The notes beneath the pieces were generated by a model that saw nothing but the letters and a program-made list of their open reading frames with translations, did not search any database and was not told the DNA's origin. A DNA stretch of 64,000 nucleotides, taken from JAWLHA01 sp041690535 (GTDB taxonomy: Bacteria; Pseudomonadota; Gammaproteobacteria; Thiohalomonadales; Thiohalomonadaceae). The stretch lies in assembly GCA_041690535.1 (NCBI GenBank), contig JAWLHA010000009.1, positions 36,589 through 100,588 on the forward strand, read 5' to 3'. A program made the translations under genes and the position numbers. This document shows, piece after piece, positions 16,592 to 24,966 of this stretch (within the stretch, counting starts at the first letter, position 1; the number at the start of each line of letters is the position of its first letter).

Positions 16592-17934
16592 AGAGGCTTG
16601 ATGAAGACCTTGGAGCGGCGCTGGTAGTTGTACATCGCCTGGCGCTCCACCGGAAGATCCCGCAATACTGCAGCCTTGAACCCCCGCTCCTGAAACCAGT
16701 GGGCGGTGCGTGTGGTGAGGACGAACAACTTGCGGATCCCGGCGGCGCGGGCCTGGCGCTCGATGTATTCGAGGAGCGCATCCCCCCGACCCTCCTTGCG
16801 ATAGCTGGAGTGCACCGCCATGCAGGCGAGCTCACCCACGCTCTCCTTGGGGAAGGGGTAGAGTGCCGCGCAGGCGACGATCATGCCGTCGCGCTCGACC
16901 ACGATGAAGTGTTCGATCTCCATCTCCAGAAGTTCGCGGGAGCGGCGCACCAGGGCGCCTTCCGCCTCCAGCGGAGCAATCAATTCGAGAATGCCGCCGA
17001 CGTCATCGATGGTGGCCCGCCGCATCCCCTCGAAGGTCTCGGCGGTGACCAGCGTGCCGACGCCATCCCGGGTGAACAGCTCCAGCAGCAGCGAGCCGTC
17101 CACATGGCGGTCCACCAGGTGGGCGCGGCGCACACCGTTGCTGCAGGCGAACAGTGAGCTGAACAGCGCCTTGGCCATGCCATGGGGCAGATCCCCCTTC
17201 TCCTGGATGAACGCTTCGGCCTCCCGCAGGTTGATCTCGCGGATGAGCTCACCGTGGGCGTCGAGCAGTCCGGGGCCGTCCACTAGGTAGAGCAGTTTGT
17301 CGGCCTTGAGCTGAATGGCGCTGGCGGTGGCCACATCCTCGGCGCTGAGGTTGAAGATCTCGCCGGTGGGCGAATAGCCGAGGGGCGAGAGCAGTACGAT
17401 GGAGCCGTCGTCCAGGTGCCTTTGAATGGCCTGTACGTCCACCCGGCGCACCTCGCCGGTGTGCAGGTAGTCGACCCCGTCCCGCACCCCCAGGGGCTGG
17501 GCGGTGACGAAGTTGCCGGAGGCCACGCGAATGCCCGCGCCCGCCATGGGGGAGTTGGCCAGCCCCATGGAGAGGATGGCCTCGATCTCCACCCGTACCG
17601 CGCCGGCGGCCTCCTTCACGCAGGCGAGGGCCTGCTCGTCGGTCACCCGCAGTCCGTTGACGTACTGCATCTCCACCTCCCGCTCGCGCAGCCGCGCCTC
17701 GATCTGCGGTCGCGCGCCGTGCACCAGCACCAGGCGCACCCCCAGGCTGTTCAACAGGGCCAGGTCATGGACCAGCCCGGCAAACTGCTGTTCGGCCAGC
17801 AACTCCCCGCCGAAGGCCACCACGAAGGTGCGGTGGCGGAAGGCGTTGATGTAGGGCGCCGAGCCGCGGAACCAGCGGACGAAATGGCTGAGATCAGGCT
17901 GGAGCGGCGTCTCGGGGGTGAGATTGTTGTTCAA
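16588..17934 (-). CDS. argA: Amino-acid N-acetyltransferase ArgA (N-acetylglutamate synthase)
   Basis: A 448-residue bifunctional-architecture enzyme catalysing the first step of arginine synthesis (glutamate + acetyl-CoA to N-acetylglutamate). An amino-acid-kinase-like domain (about 25–290), which normally carries arginine feedback control, is followed by a GNAT domain (about 300–445) with MAVHSSYRKEGRGDALLEYI as the acetyl-CoA loop. Length matches classical ArgA (about 440). It lies downstream of argE on the same strand, with a 298-bp gap that holds a long inverted repeat, so it may have its own promoter. The stop codon overlaps dam. Confidence 0.97.
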   Translation of the reverse strand: MNNNLTPETPLQPDLSHFVRWFRGSAPYINAFRHRTFVVAFGGELLAEQQFAGLVHDLALLNSLGVRLVLVHGARPQIEARLREREVEMQYVNGLRVTDEQALACVKEAAGAVRVEIEAILSMGLANSPMAGAGIRVASGNFVTAQPLGVRDGVDYLHTGEVRRVDVQAIQRHLDDGSIVLLSPLGYSPTGEIFNLSAEDVATASAIQLKADKLLYLVDGPGLLDAHGELIREINLREAEAFIQEKGDLPHGMAKALFSSLFACSNGVRRAHLVDRHVDGSLLLELFTRDGVGTLVTAETFEGMRRATIDDVGGILELIAPLEAEGALVRRSRELLEMEIEHFIVVERDGMIVACAALYPFPKESVGELACMAVHSSYRKEGRGDALLEYIERQARAAGIRKLFVLTTRTAHWFQERGFKAAVLRDLPVERQAMYNYQRRSKVFIKPL

Positions 17935-18044
17935 GGTCTTACCTTAGGGTGGAGAGGGGTTATTGCGGGGCCATATTCTCACCGGCTTGATCCGGTGCTG
18001 CAAGGGCTGTAACTCAATCGTGGCTGATTCGTGAGACCGCCGGC

Positions 18045-18187
18045 AGGTGCGCCTTCAGGCGCACTCGCGATTTCCCCCCAAAGGCCTAGCCACCGATGTG
18101 GCCCGGATGAAGCGCAGCACGTCCCGGGACGGCAGCGCCAAACGCCCCCGATTACGCTGCGCTTCATCCGGGTTACCGGTGGGCCAC
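18045..18187. repeat. REP-like inverted repeats between argE and argA
   Basis: Two units are visible. A short palindrome, GTGCGCCTTCAGGCGCAC, lies near 18047–18064. A longer pair has GTGGCCCGGATGAAGCGCAG near 18098 and its approximate complement ending at about 18185, including GCTGCGCTTCATCCGGG. The latter type is common between proteobacterial genes. The short palindrome recurs near 36288. Confidence 0.6.
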
Positions 18188-18232
18188 AGCGGGAGGTTGT
18201 GGCACGGACTCTTGTTTGAAGAGCTCCTTCTC

Positions 18233-19390
18233 TCAGGCGCGCAGGCAGAAGCGTCGAATCAGCTCGCTCAACAGCTCCACCGTGGGCCGCAGCCGATCGA
18301 GGGCGATGAACTCATCGGGCTGGTGGGCTTGGGCGATGTCGCCGGGGCCGAGAATGACAGTCTCCATCCCCATGCTGTTGAGGTAGGGCCCTTCAGTACA
18401 GAACGCCACCGCCTCCGGACGGTGGCCCGTGAGCCGTTCGGCCGCCTGGACGATGGCGGAGGCGGGATCGGTATGCAGGGGCGGCGTTCCGGCAAACAGC
18501 GCGCGGCGCTCGGCCTGAAGATCCCACCCGTGGATGGCGCGGGCGACGCGGGCCTCCAGCTCCTCCCGCAGCTCGTCGAGCTCCATGCCCGGCAGCGGCC
18601 GCAGGTCAATGTGCAGTTCGCAGTCACCGCAGATCCGGTTGGGATTGTCGCCGCCATGGATATGCCCGAGGTTCATGGTCGGGACCGGGACCTCGAAACG
18701 CGGGTCACTGTGTCCGGCCTGCAGTTCCGCGCGCCAGCTGAGCAGTTCACCGATGACCCGGTGCATCCCCTCCAGGGCATTGACCCCCAGGGCGGGGTTG
18801 CTCGAGTGGCCGGCCCGGCCGATGAGGTGAATGGCCTCCATCAGGATGCCCTTGTGGGCATTGACCGGACGCAGCCCGGTGGGCTCGCCAATGACCGCGT
18901 AACGGGCCTTGGGGCGCCCCAGGTGCACCAACTCCTGGGCCCCCTCCATCGAACTCTCCTCGTCGGCGGTGGCCAGAATGATGAGCGGTTCGCGCAGGGC
19001 CTCGGCGCGCAGGTCGCGGGCCGCCTCGATAGCCAGGGCAAAGAAGCCCTTCATGTCGGAGGTGCCGAGCCCGTAGAGACGCCCATCGGCCTCGGTGGCG
19101 CGGAACGGGTCGTGGTTCCAGCGCCCCTCATCGTAGGGCACCGTGTCGGTGTGCCCGGCCAGCACCAGCCCTCCCGGACCGCGCCCCAAGGTGGCGATGA
19201 GGTTGGCCTTGTGTGGCTGGCGGGGCAAGGGGTGGACCTCGACCGCGAAGTCGAGCCGCTCCAGCCACTCGGCCAGCAGCTCGATCACCTGGCGGTTGCT
19301 GGTGTCGAACTCCGGGCTCACGCTGCTCATGGAGGGGGCCGCGATGAGCCGCGCGAGCATTTCCATCAACGAGGGTAAGGGGGTCTTCAT
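18233..19390 (-). CDS. argE: Acetylornithine deacetylase ArgE
   Basis: A 385-residue M20-family metallopeptidase that removes the acetyl group from N-acetylornithine, the linear arginine route. Metal-binding motifs are visible: LVLAGHTDTVP (about 77–87), GTSDMKGFFALA (about 110) and the catalytic TADEESSMEG (about 140). The ATG at 19390 gives the standard N-terminus; the longer frame runs into a repeat. Paired with argA and with argD/argF elsewhere in the window, it indicates the ArgA–ArgE route and not ArgJ recycling. It is divergent from the GNAT–C39 gene. Confidence 0.96.
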   Translation of the reverse strand: MKTPLPSLMEMLARLIAAPSMSSVSPEFDTSNRQVIELLAEWLERLDFAVEVHPLPRQPHKANLIATLGRGPGGLVLAGHTDTVPYDEGRWNHDPFRATEADGRLYGLGTSDMKGFFALAIEAARDLRAEALREPLIILATADEESSMEGAQELVHLGRPKARYAVIGEPTGLRPVNAHKGILMEAIHLIGRAGHSSNPALGVNALEGMHRVIGELLSWRAELQAGHSDPRFEVPVPTMNLGHIHGGDNPNRICGDCELHIDLRPLPGMELDELREELEARVARAIHGWDLQAERRALFAGTPPLHTDPASAIVQAAERLTGHRPEAVAFCTEGPYLNSMGMETVILGPGDIAQAHQPDEFIALDRLRPTVELLSELIRRFCLRA

Positions 19391-19442
19391 TGGGCCATTG
19401 TGGACCGGCTCGGGCGGGGCGGCAAGCCGCCCCGGGGGGCAA

Positions 19443-19555
19443 AGATACGAGGGACGAGATACGAGATACGAGCGAGGAGTCGCTTCGCGACCGCTCATTT
19501 TGATCAAAACCGGTGCGCGCAGCGCCTCCAGCCCTCGTATCTCGTATCTCGAGCC
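19443..19555. repeat. Family 3 inverted repeat (CGAGATACGAGG type)
   Basis: The left side repeats AGATACGAGGGACGAG and GATACGAGATACGAG; the right side is CCCTCGTATCTCGTATCTCG. The ends can pair around a centre of about 60 bp. The element occupies the divergent region between argE and the GNAT–C39 gene and resembles 6970–7085. Confidence 0.65.
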
Positions 19556-19678
19556 TGGACCACATCTTTGCGAAGCCCGATCACCATGGCGCTCCCCCCT
19601 CCTCCAAGATCCAGTAGTCTGTCCGTGGCCGCCGTGCTAAATTTCCCCGTCCCTCCTCACCGTTCCTCGGTACCGACC

Positions 19679-20779
19679 ATGATCAGGCCTGCCACCGTGC
19701 GGGATATCGACGCGCTCCTGGCGCTCGAGAATCGCAGCTTCCAAACCGATCGCCTCTCCCGCCGCAGCTTCCGCTACCTGCTGACCAAGGGGCATGCGGT
19801 CACTCTGGTGGACCAGGGGGAGGCGGCGCTGCGCGGTTATGTGACCGTGCTGTTCCACGCCGGGACATCCATGGCGCGCATCTACTCCATCGCGGTGGAC
19901 ACGGCGTGGCAGGGCCAGGGGCTCGGGCGGCGGCTGGCGGGGGCGGCGGAGCAGGCCGCGCTCGATCGGGAGTGCATCAACATGCGGCTGGAGATCCGGC
20001 CCGACAACTCCGCCTCCATCAAGATGTTCCGCGCTCTCGGCTACCGCCAGTTCGGGCGCTACATCGATTACTACGAGGATCACATGGAGGCGCTGCGCTT
20101 CGAGAAGCTGCTGGCGCCCCACCTCAAGCCGGACATGGTGAGCGTCCCCTACTATCGCCAGACCCTGGACTTCACCTGTGGACCGGCGGCGCTGATAATG
20201 GCCATGCGGGCACTGGATCGGAACATCGAGCTGGACCGGCGCCTGGAGCTGAGGATCTGGCGTGAGTCGACCACCATCTTCATGACCTCCGGGCATGGCG
20301 GTTGCGGTCCTTACGGGTTGGCCATCTCGGCCCGCCACCGAGGCTTCGACGTGGAGGTCTACGTCAACCTGGAGCAGGGGGCCCTGTTCGTCGACTCGGT
20401 GCGCAACGAGGAGAAGAAGGAGGTCATCCGGCTGGTGGAGGAGGACTTCCTGGCGGAGATCGCCCGCTCGCCCATCACCCTGCACTACCGCCGGGTCAGC
20501 GTGGGCGAGATGCGGGAGCACTTCGAAGCGGGCGGCATTCCGGTGGTGCTGATCAGCTCCTATCGTATTTACAGGGAGAAATTCCCCCATTGGGTGGTGG
20601 TGACCGGATTCGACGACCGCTTCATATATGTACACGATCCCTACGTAGACGAAGAAAAAGGGTGGACTGAAACCGACCGCATGAACATGCCCATACTGCA
20701 GAAAGATTTCGAGCGCATGGCCCGTTACGGAAAATCCGGCCAACGGTCGGTGCTCATCCTGCGCAAGGGAGAGCGTTGA
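19679..20779 (+). CDS. GNAT acetyltransferase fused to C39-like peptidase domain
   Basis: A 366-residue two-domain protein. Residues 1–150 form a RimI-like GNAT domain (acetyl-CoA loop DTAWQGQGLGRRLAG; late motif NSASIKMFRALGYR). Residues 155–360 form a papain-like C39-type domain with likely catalytic Cys167 in DFTCGPAALIMAMRA, His304 in FPHWVVVTGFDD and Asp320 in VHDPYVDEEKG. No signal peptide or ABC transporter part is present, so it is cytoplasmic. The ATG at 19679 fits the GNAT start. It abuts the ATP-grasp gene with no spacer (TGA then ATG). Such pairs have been proposed, from comparative genomics, to make or modify peptides by amide ligation; the product is unknown. Confidence 0.85.
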   Translation: MIRPATVRDIDALLALENRSFQTDRLSRRSFRYLLTKGHAVTLVDQGEAALRGYVTVLFHAGTSMARIYSIAVDTAWQGQGLGRRLAGAAEQAALDRECINMRLEIRPDNSASIKMFRALGYRQFGRYIDYYEDHMEALRFEKLLAPHLKPDMVSVPYYRQTLDFTCGPAALIMAMRALDRNIELDRRLELRIWRESTTIFMTSGHGGCGPYGLAISARHRGFDVEVYVNLEQGALFVDSVRNEEKKEVIRLVEEDFLAEIARSPITLHYRRVSVGEMREHFEAGGIPVVLISSYRIYREKFPHWVVVTGFDDRFIYVHDPYVDEEKGWTETDRMNMPILQKDFERMARYGKSGQRSVLILRKGER

Positions 20780-22252
20780 ATGGCCAGCCAGATCATCGTG
20801 GTGGAGCAGCTCGCGGATTGGAAGTTCGAGGGGGTGGACTGCCCGGTCATCCACGTGGACGACTATCTCACCGGCGAGGAGTATTTCCGGCTGAAGAACG
20901 TCCAGGTGATCAACCTCTGCCGCAGCTATAAATACCTGAGTATCGGCTACTACTGTTCGCTGCTGGCCGAGGCGCGGCTGCACCGCTCTGTCCCCTCCGT
21001 GAAGACCATGCTGGATCTCAGCAGCAAGTCCATGTACAGCCTCGATGCGGAATACCTGGACGAGCTGGTCGAGAAGAGTCTGCGCAAAAGCCGCAAGGGG
21101 CGGCCGGAGACCGGATTCGAGATCAATGTCTTCTTTGGCCAGTGCGAGTTGCCGGGGCTGGAGGAGCTGGCGCGGCAGATCTTCGAGAAGTTTCCCAGTC
21201 CCCTGCTGCGTGTCGGTTTCCAGCGGGAGGAGCATTGGCAGATCGCCACCCTCAAGCCCCTGCCGCTGAACCGCGTGGGCAAGGACAACCGGGAGTTCTT
21301 CACCGCCGCGCTCAATGCCTATCTGACCCGTCGCAGCCGCCCGCGCCGCAATCGGCCGCCGGCCCGCTACGACATGGCCATTCTCCACAACCCCACCGAT
21401 CCGATGCCCCCCTCGGACAAGAAGGCCCTGCGCAACTTCGTGAAGGCCGGGCAGGCGCTGGGGGTGGAGGTGGAACTCATCGAGCGCAAGGATTACTCCC
21501 GGCTGGCGGAGTACGACGCGCTGTTCATCCGCGACACCACGCGCATCAACCACTACACCTACCGCTTTGCCAAGAAGGCCGAAAGCGAGGGCATGGTGGT
21601 CATCGATGACCCCCAGTCCATTCTCCGCTGCACCAACAAGGTCTATCTGGCCGAGCTGCTGCGGGCCAAGCGCGTCCCCACACCGAAGACCGTCATCGCC
21701 GGGCGGGGAGATCTGGACGCGGCGGAGCAGGCCATCGGTTTTCCCATGGTACTGAAGGTCCCCGACGGCTCCTTTTCCCAAGGGGTGCACAAGGCGGAGG
21801 ATCGCGAGCAGATGCAAGAGGTGGCCAATCGCCTGTTGAAGACCTCCGAGTTGATCCTGGCGCAGGAGTTCCTCTATACCGAATACGACTGGCGCATCGG
21901 TGTGCTGAACCGCAAGCCGCTGTATGCGTGCCAATATTTCATGAGCAAGCAGCACTGGCAGATCGTCAACTACGACGCCTCGGGGCGGTTCACCACCGGG
22001 GGCTGGAAGACCGTCCCCATGGGGGAGGTGCCGGAGAAAGTGGTCGCCGTGGCGCTGAAGGCCGCCAATCTCATCGGTGACGGGCTGTACGGGGTCGATC
22101 TCAAACTGCGGGGCGACAAGGTGTATGTCATCGAGGTGAATGACAATCCCAGTCTGGAGTCGGGCGTCGAAGACGAGTACCTCAAGGAGGAGCTCTACCG
22201 CATGATCGTCGGAGAATTCGTGCGCCGCCTCGAACTGCGGCACGGGCGGTGA
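20780..22252 (+). CDS. RimK-like ATP-grasp ligase with RLAN N-terminal domain
   Basis: A 490-residue protein. The N-terminal 190 residues fit the RimK-like ATP-grasp N-terminal (RLAN) domain, followed by a linker and an ATP-grasp ligase (about 270–480). ATP and Mg-binding motifs are visible: MVLKVPDGSFSQGVHKAED, GLYGVDLKLRGDKVYVIEV and NDNPSLESGVED. It would join a carboxylate to an amine at the cost of ATP, like RimK adding glutamate. The gene starts on the base after the upstream stop codon, so the two enzymes likely act together. The target is unknown; ribosomal protein S6 is one option, a free peptide another. Confidence 0.85.
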   Translation: MASQIIVVEQLADWKFEGVDCPVIHVDDYLTGEEYFRLKNVQVINLCRSYKYLSIGYYCSLLAEARLHRSVPSVKTMLDLSSKSMYSLDAEYLDELVEKSLRKSRKGRPETGFEINVFFGQCELPGLEELARQIFEKFPSPLLRVGFQREEHWQIATLKPLPLNRVGKDNREFFTAALNAYLTRRSRPRRNRPPARYDMAILHNPTDPMPPSDKKALRNFVKAGQALGVEVELIERKDYSRLAEYDALFIRDTTRINHYTYRFAKKAESEGMVVIDDPQSILRCTNKVYLAELLRAKRVPTPKTVIAGRGDLDAAEQAIGFPMVLKVPDGSFSQGVHKAEDREQMQEVANRLLKTSELILAQEFLYTEYDWRIGVLNRKPLYACQYFMSKQHWQIVNYDASGRFTTGGWKTVPMGEVPEKVVAVALKAANLIGDGLYGVDLKLRGDKVYVIEVNDNPSLESGVEDEYLKEELYRMIVGEFVRRLELRHGR

Positions 22253-22411
22253 TTCCGTGGGTGAGTGGAACACCTTCGCCCACCTCCCGGCGTGAACCAC
22301 CCGGGCTGTCGCGAGGGGGATCACACATGAAACCCTAAAGCGTATTCGGACCTTGGCCGACAACGGAATCGCTTGAACAAAAGCGGTTCAATTGTTGAGA
22401 AAGGTACTGAG

Positions 22412-24721
22412 ATGCGCCATGACAAAACCGACCGCTTCCGGCACCTGTGTGCAGCGAAGCGAAGGGAGTATCTTGGCAGGACGCTCTTCTCACTTTGTCT
22501 CTCGTCCCTCTTTGTGAACGGCTGTGGGGGCAGTGGCGGTCTGCCATCCGCGCTGTCCCAGGAGGCCGCTGCCCCCATCGGTGCGGTGACCATCCGTGGC
22601 AGTGTCGGTGACGGGCCGGTGGTGCAGGCCAGCGTGACCGTCCTCGATGCCGCCGGCGTGGCGGTCGGGCGTGTCACCAGCGACGCCCTCGCCAAATACG
22701 AGTTCACTGTGCCGGGCGGCACCCTCTATCCCCTCATCATCTCCGCCTCGGGGGGCACTGATCTGGTGAGCGGGCTGGCTCCCGAGTTCGAGATGCGCAG
22801 TGTCGTGCTCGACCCGGAGGTCCGAGTCGCCAACGTCAACCCGTTCTCCACCGTGATCACCCGGGCGGCCGAGCAGTCCGAGGAGGGGGTGACGCGCGAG
22901 GGGGTGGACGCCCTTCGGCAACGGGTGATCCAACAGCTCAACTTCGGTCTTGACCCAGCCCTCGTACCCGACCCCATGGCCACCCCCGTGGACGAAGAGA
23001 ATGTCGCGGTGATGGTCAAGGCCAGTGAAGTGTTGGCGGAGACCCTGAGACGCGCCTTTGCCGCGCTGCAGGCCGTGGAGCAGGATCGGGGCCTGGATGG
23101 GGTGGTGGACGCAATTGCCGCCGACCTGAACGACGGTCGCCTCGACGGGCTGGGCGTGGGGGCCGACCCGCGCATCACTGCCGCCGTGCGGCTCGCCTCG
23201 GCCCAGGCGCTCAGCGAGGCGGTTCGCAATCGCCTGCAGGTGGGGGGCGCCGAGGCCACCGCGCGCCTTGACGCCGCCATCGCAACCATCCTGCCGGAGG
23301 CCGGGGCGCGCACCGCCGATGTGACACTCAACCCTGAGCTCCTGGCCCAGATGCAGAACGCCCTCGCTTCGGCCCGGGCCGTGTTCGAAGACCCCGCATT
23401 GGAGGCTCTGCAGATCAGCGTGGGGCAGGTGCATGCCGGGGCGCGGCCGGCGGAGATCGAACCGACTCTCCCCAGCCTCTCTCCGGGGCTCCTTGAGACC
23501 ATCCTGGTGGCGGGCACCACCGCCTCCCAGGAGCAGCTGGCCCGGGTCAATGCGGCCCAGCCGGTGGAGAGTGCGCCGGCGCGGACAGCCGCGCGGCTTC
23601 AAGGGGAGGCGAGCGCGGTCCGCGCGCACGTCGACCTCAGTGCCGAAGGGGCGCTGGACTGGGTCCACTGGGGGCGCGCATCGGTGGAGAGTGTCGAGCG
23701 CAAGCGTGGCGTCACGCCCCAAATCGGCAACTTCTCCCCCATCGGCCAGGCGCACGCACAGACCACCTACATCCACAACACCTACCAGTGGCTGGACGGC
23801 CTGCCCACCGCCCAGGCGGAGGTCTCGGCGGCGGTGCACGCAACCGCCCTCGACAGCGGGTTCCGTCTGCGGGTGGCGGCCGACCGGGTGCCCAAGGTGC
23901 TGAACCTCTATGTGGGGGCCAAGCGGGCCAAGGGCAGGCTGGTGGCCACCCTCGGCGAGGTGCCTGTGTACAAGGCCGTGGTGGAGAACAGCGAGGCAAA
24001 GACCACTAAGCGGGTCCGCCTGGCGTTCAACTCGGACCGCGACGGGGATGTACTGACGGTGACCTACACCATGGTGGCCAACCACTCTCCCGGCCACAGT
24101 GGCGTCATGCTCGAGGCCGCCACCCTGGCGGTGGACGCGGCCAGCAACGACGCCGCGTTGGTCCCTTCGGTGGGTAACGACCAGGCCCTTGTGTCCGGCG
24201 GCAGCGCGGCGACCATTCACGTGCTGGCCAATGATCAGGTTGTGACGGACGGCCCGGTAACGGTGTTCGTCACCTCCGCGCCAAGCCATGGGACGGTGCA
24301 GGTCCAGGCCGACAACAGCGTGCTCTACACCCCGGAGCCCGGGTTCGCGGGCGAGGACAGCTTTGCCTATCTGGTCGTGGACGCGGCGGGACACAGTGCC
24401 CCCGGCACCGTCACCCTGACGGTGCAATCTCCCGTGGGCGGCGGAGGGCAGCCGCGGGGCACTCTGACCTTGCGCTGGGACCCCAGCTCGGGGGAGGTCG
24501 CCGGCTATCGGATCTTCTACGGAACCGCCCCCGAGGCGGCGACCACGCTGTTGTCCGACCTGCCGCTCCTGGCGTCCAATCTTCGGCCCGAGGCCCCGGC
24601 GGCCAACTTCCCGGTGGCCGAGCTGGGCTTCGCCCGGGGCGAGATGGGCTGTTTTCGGGTGAAGGCCTATAACGCCGCCGGCGAGTCCGGCTACTCGGAG
24701 GCGGTCTGCGGGACGTTTTGA
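22412..24721 (+). CDS. Putative surface lipoprotein with Ig-like and fibronectin-like modules
   Basis: A 769-residue protein of unknown function. A long basic N-region and hydrophobic segment end in the probable lipobox LFVNGC, with Cys38 as lipid site. Next comes a carboxypeptidase-like beta module (about 50–130, VRGS–YEFTVPGG pattern), a mostly helical middle (about 140–430), a further beta region (about 450–570), a cadherin/Big_9-like Ig domain (about 585–680, NDQALVSGGSAATIHVLAND) and a C-terminal fibronectin-III-like module ending in two cysteines. The ATG at 22412 is preferred over an upstream TTG. A strong terminator follows. An adhesin or matrix-binding role is inferred only from architecture. 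Confidence 0.7.
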   Translation: MRHDKTDRFRHLCAAKRREYLGRTLFSLCLSSLFVNGCGGSGGLPSALSQEAAAPIGAVTIRGSVGDGPVVQASVTVLDAAGVAVGRVTSDALAKYEFTVPGGTLYPLIISASGGTDLVSGLAPEFEMRSVVLDPEVRVANVNPFSTVITRAAEQSEEGVTREGVDALRQRVIQQLNFGLDPALVPDPMATPVDEENVAVMVKASEVLAETLRRAFAALQAVEQDRGLDGVVDAIAADLNDGRLDGLGVGADPRITAAVRLASAQALSEAVRNRLQVGGAEATARLDAAIATILPEAGARTADVTLNPELLAQMQNALASARAVFEDPALEALQISVGQVHAGARPAEIEPTLPSLSPGLLETILVAGTTASQEQLARVNAAQPVESAPARTAARLQGEASAVRAHVDLSAEGALDWVHWGRASVESVERKRGVTPQIGNFSPIGQAHAQTTYIHNTYQWLDGLPTAQAEVSAAVHATALDSGFRLRVAADRVPKVLNLYVGAKRAKGRLVATLGEVPVYKAVVENSEAKTTKRVRLAFNSDRDGDVLTVTYTMVANHSPGHSGVMLEAATLAVDAASNDAALVPSVGNDQALVSGGSAATIHVLANDQVVTDGPVTVFVTSAPSHGTVQVQADNSVLYTPEPGFAGEDSFAYLVVDAAGHSAPGTVTLTVQSPVGGGGQPRGTLTLRWDPSSGEVAGYRIFYGTAPEAATTLLSDLPLLASNLRPEAPAANFPVAELGFARGEMGCFRVKAYNAAGESGYSEAVCGTF

Positions 24722-24754
24722 GTCTGCGCAGTGCAGTCATTCACGGCGAGTTCG

Positions 24755-24781
24755 CCGGGGGGCTTCGGCCCCCCTTTTTTT
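24755..24781 (+). terminator. Rho-independent terminator after the lipoprotein gene
   Basis: A GC stem (GGGGGGC–TTCG–GCCCCCC) is followed directly by seven T residues, with a stable TTCG tetraloop. It lies about 35 bp after the stop codon at 24721. Confidence 0.92.
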
Positions 24782-24810
24782 GATCGCACTCTCTAATCCC
24801 CTATGGACCC

Positions 24811-24883
24811 GGTCAGAACGCATCCTTACCCAAGGACTTACATCGCTCACAGCACGGCCGTGATGTGAGTATGCGTTCACCCT
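24811..24883. repeat. MITE-like palindromic repeat, family 1
   Basis: A 73-bp copy. The right arm GTGAGTATGCGTTCACCCT is intact; the left end is diverged (GGTCAGAACGCATCCTTAC). The centre has GGACTTACATCGCTCAC and AGCACGGCCGTG like the other copies. No matching 12-bp flanks are visible. It lies upstream of ilvD. Confidence 0.75.
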
Positions 24884-24966
24884 GGGTGTCGGCTCCGCTC
24901 ATTGGCGGGGCGGGGTGGTGTGGACGTATAATCGACCGACATTGCATCAGTCAGCCGAGGATCACC

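Noticed and set aside
19637..22363. 908-codon minus-strand frame opposite the GNAT–C39 and ATP-grasp genes
   Set aside because: It mirrors two well-supported genes and its translation is rich in His/Gln/Leu without any domain, as expected of an antisense shadow in GC-rich DNA.
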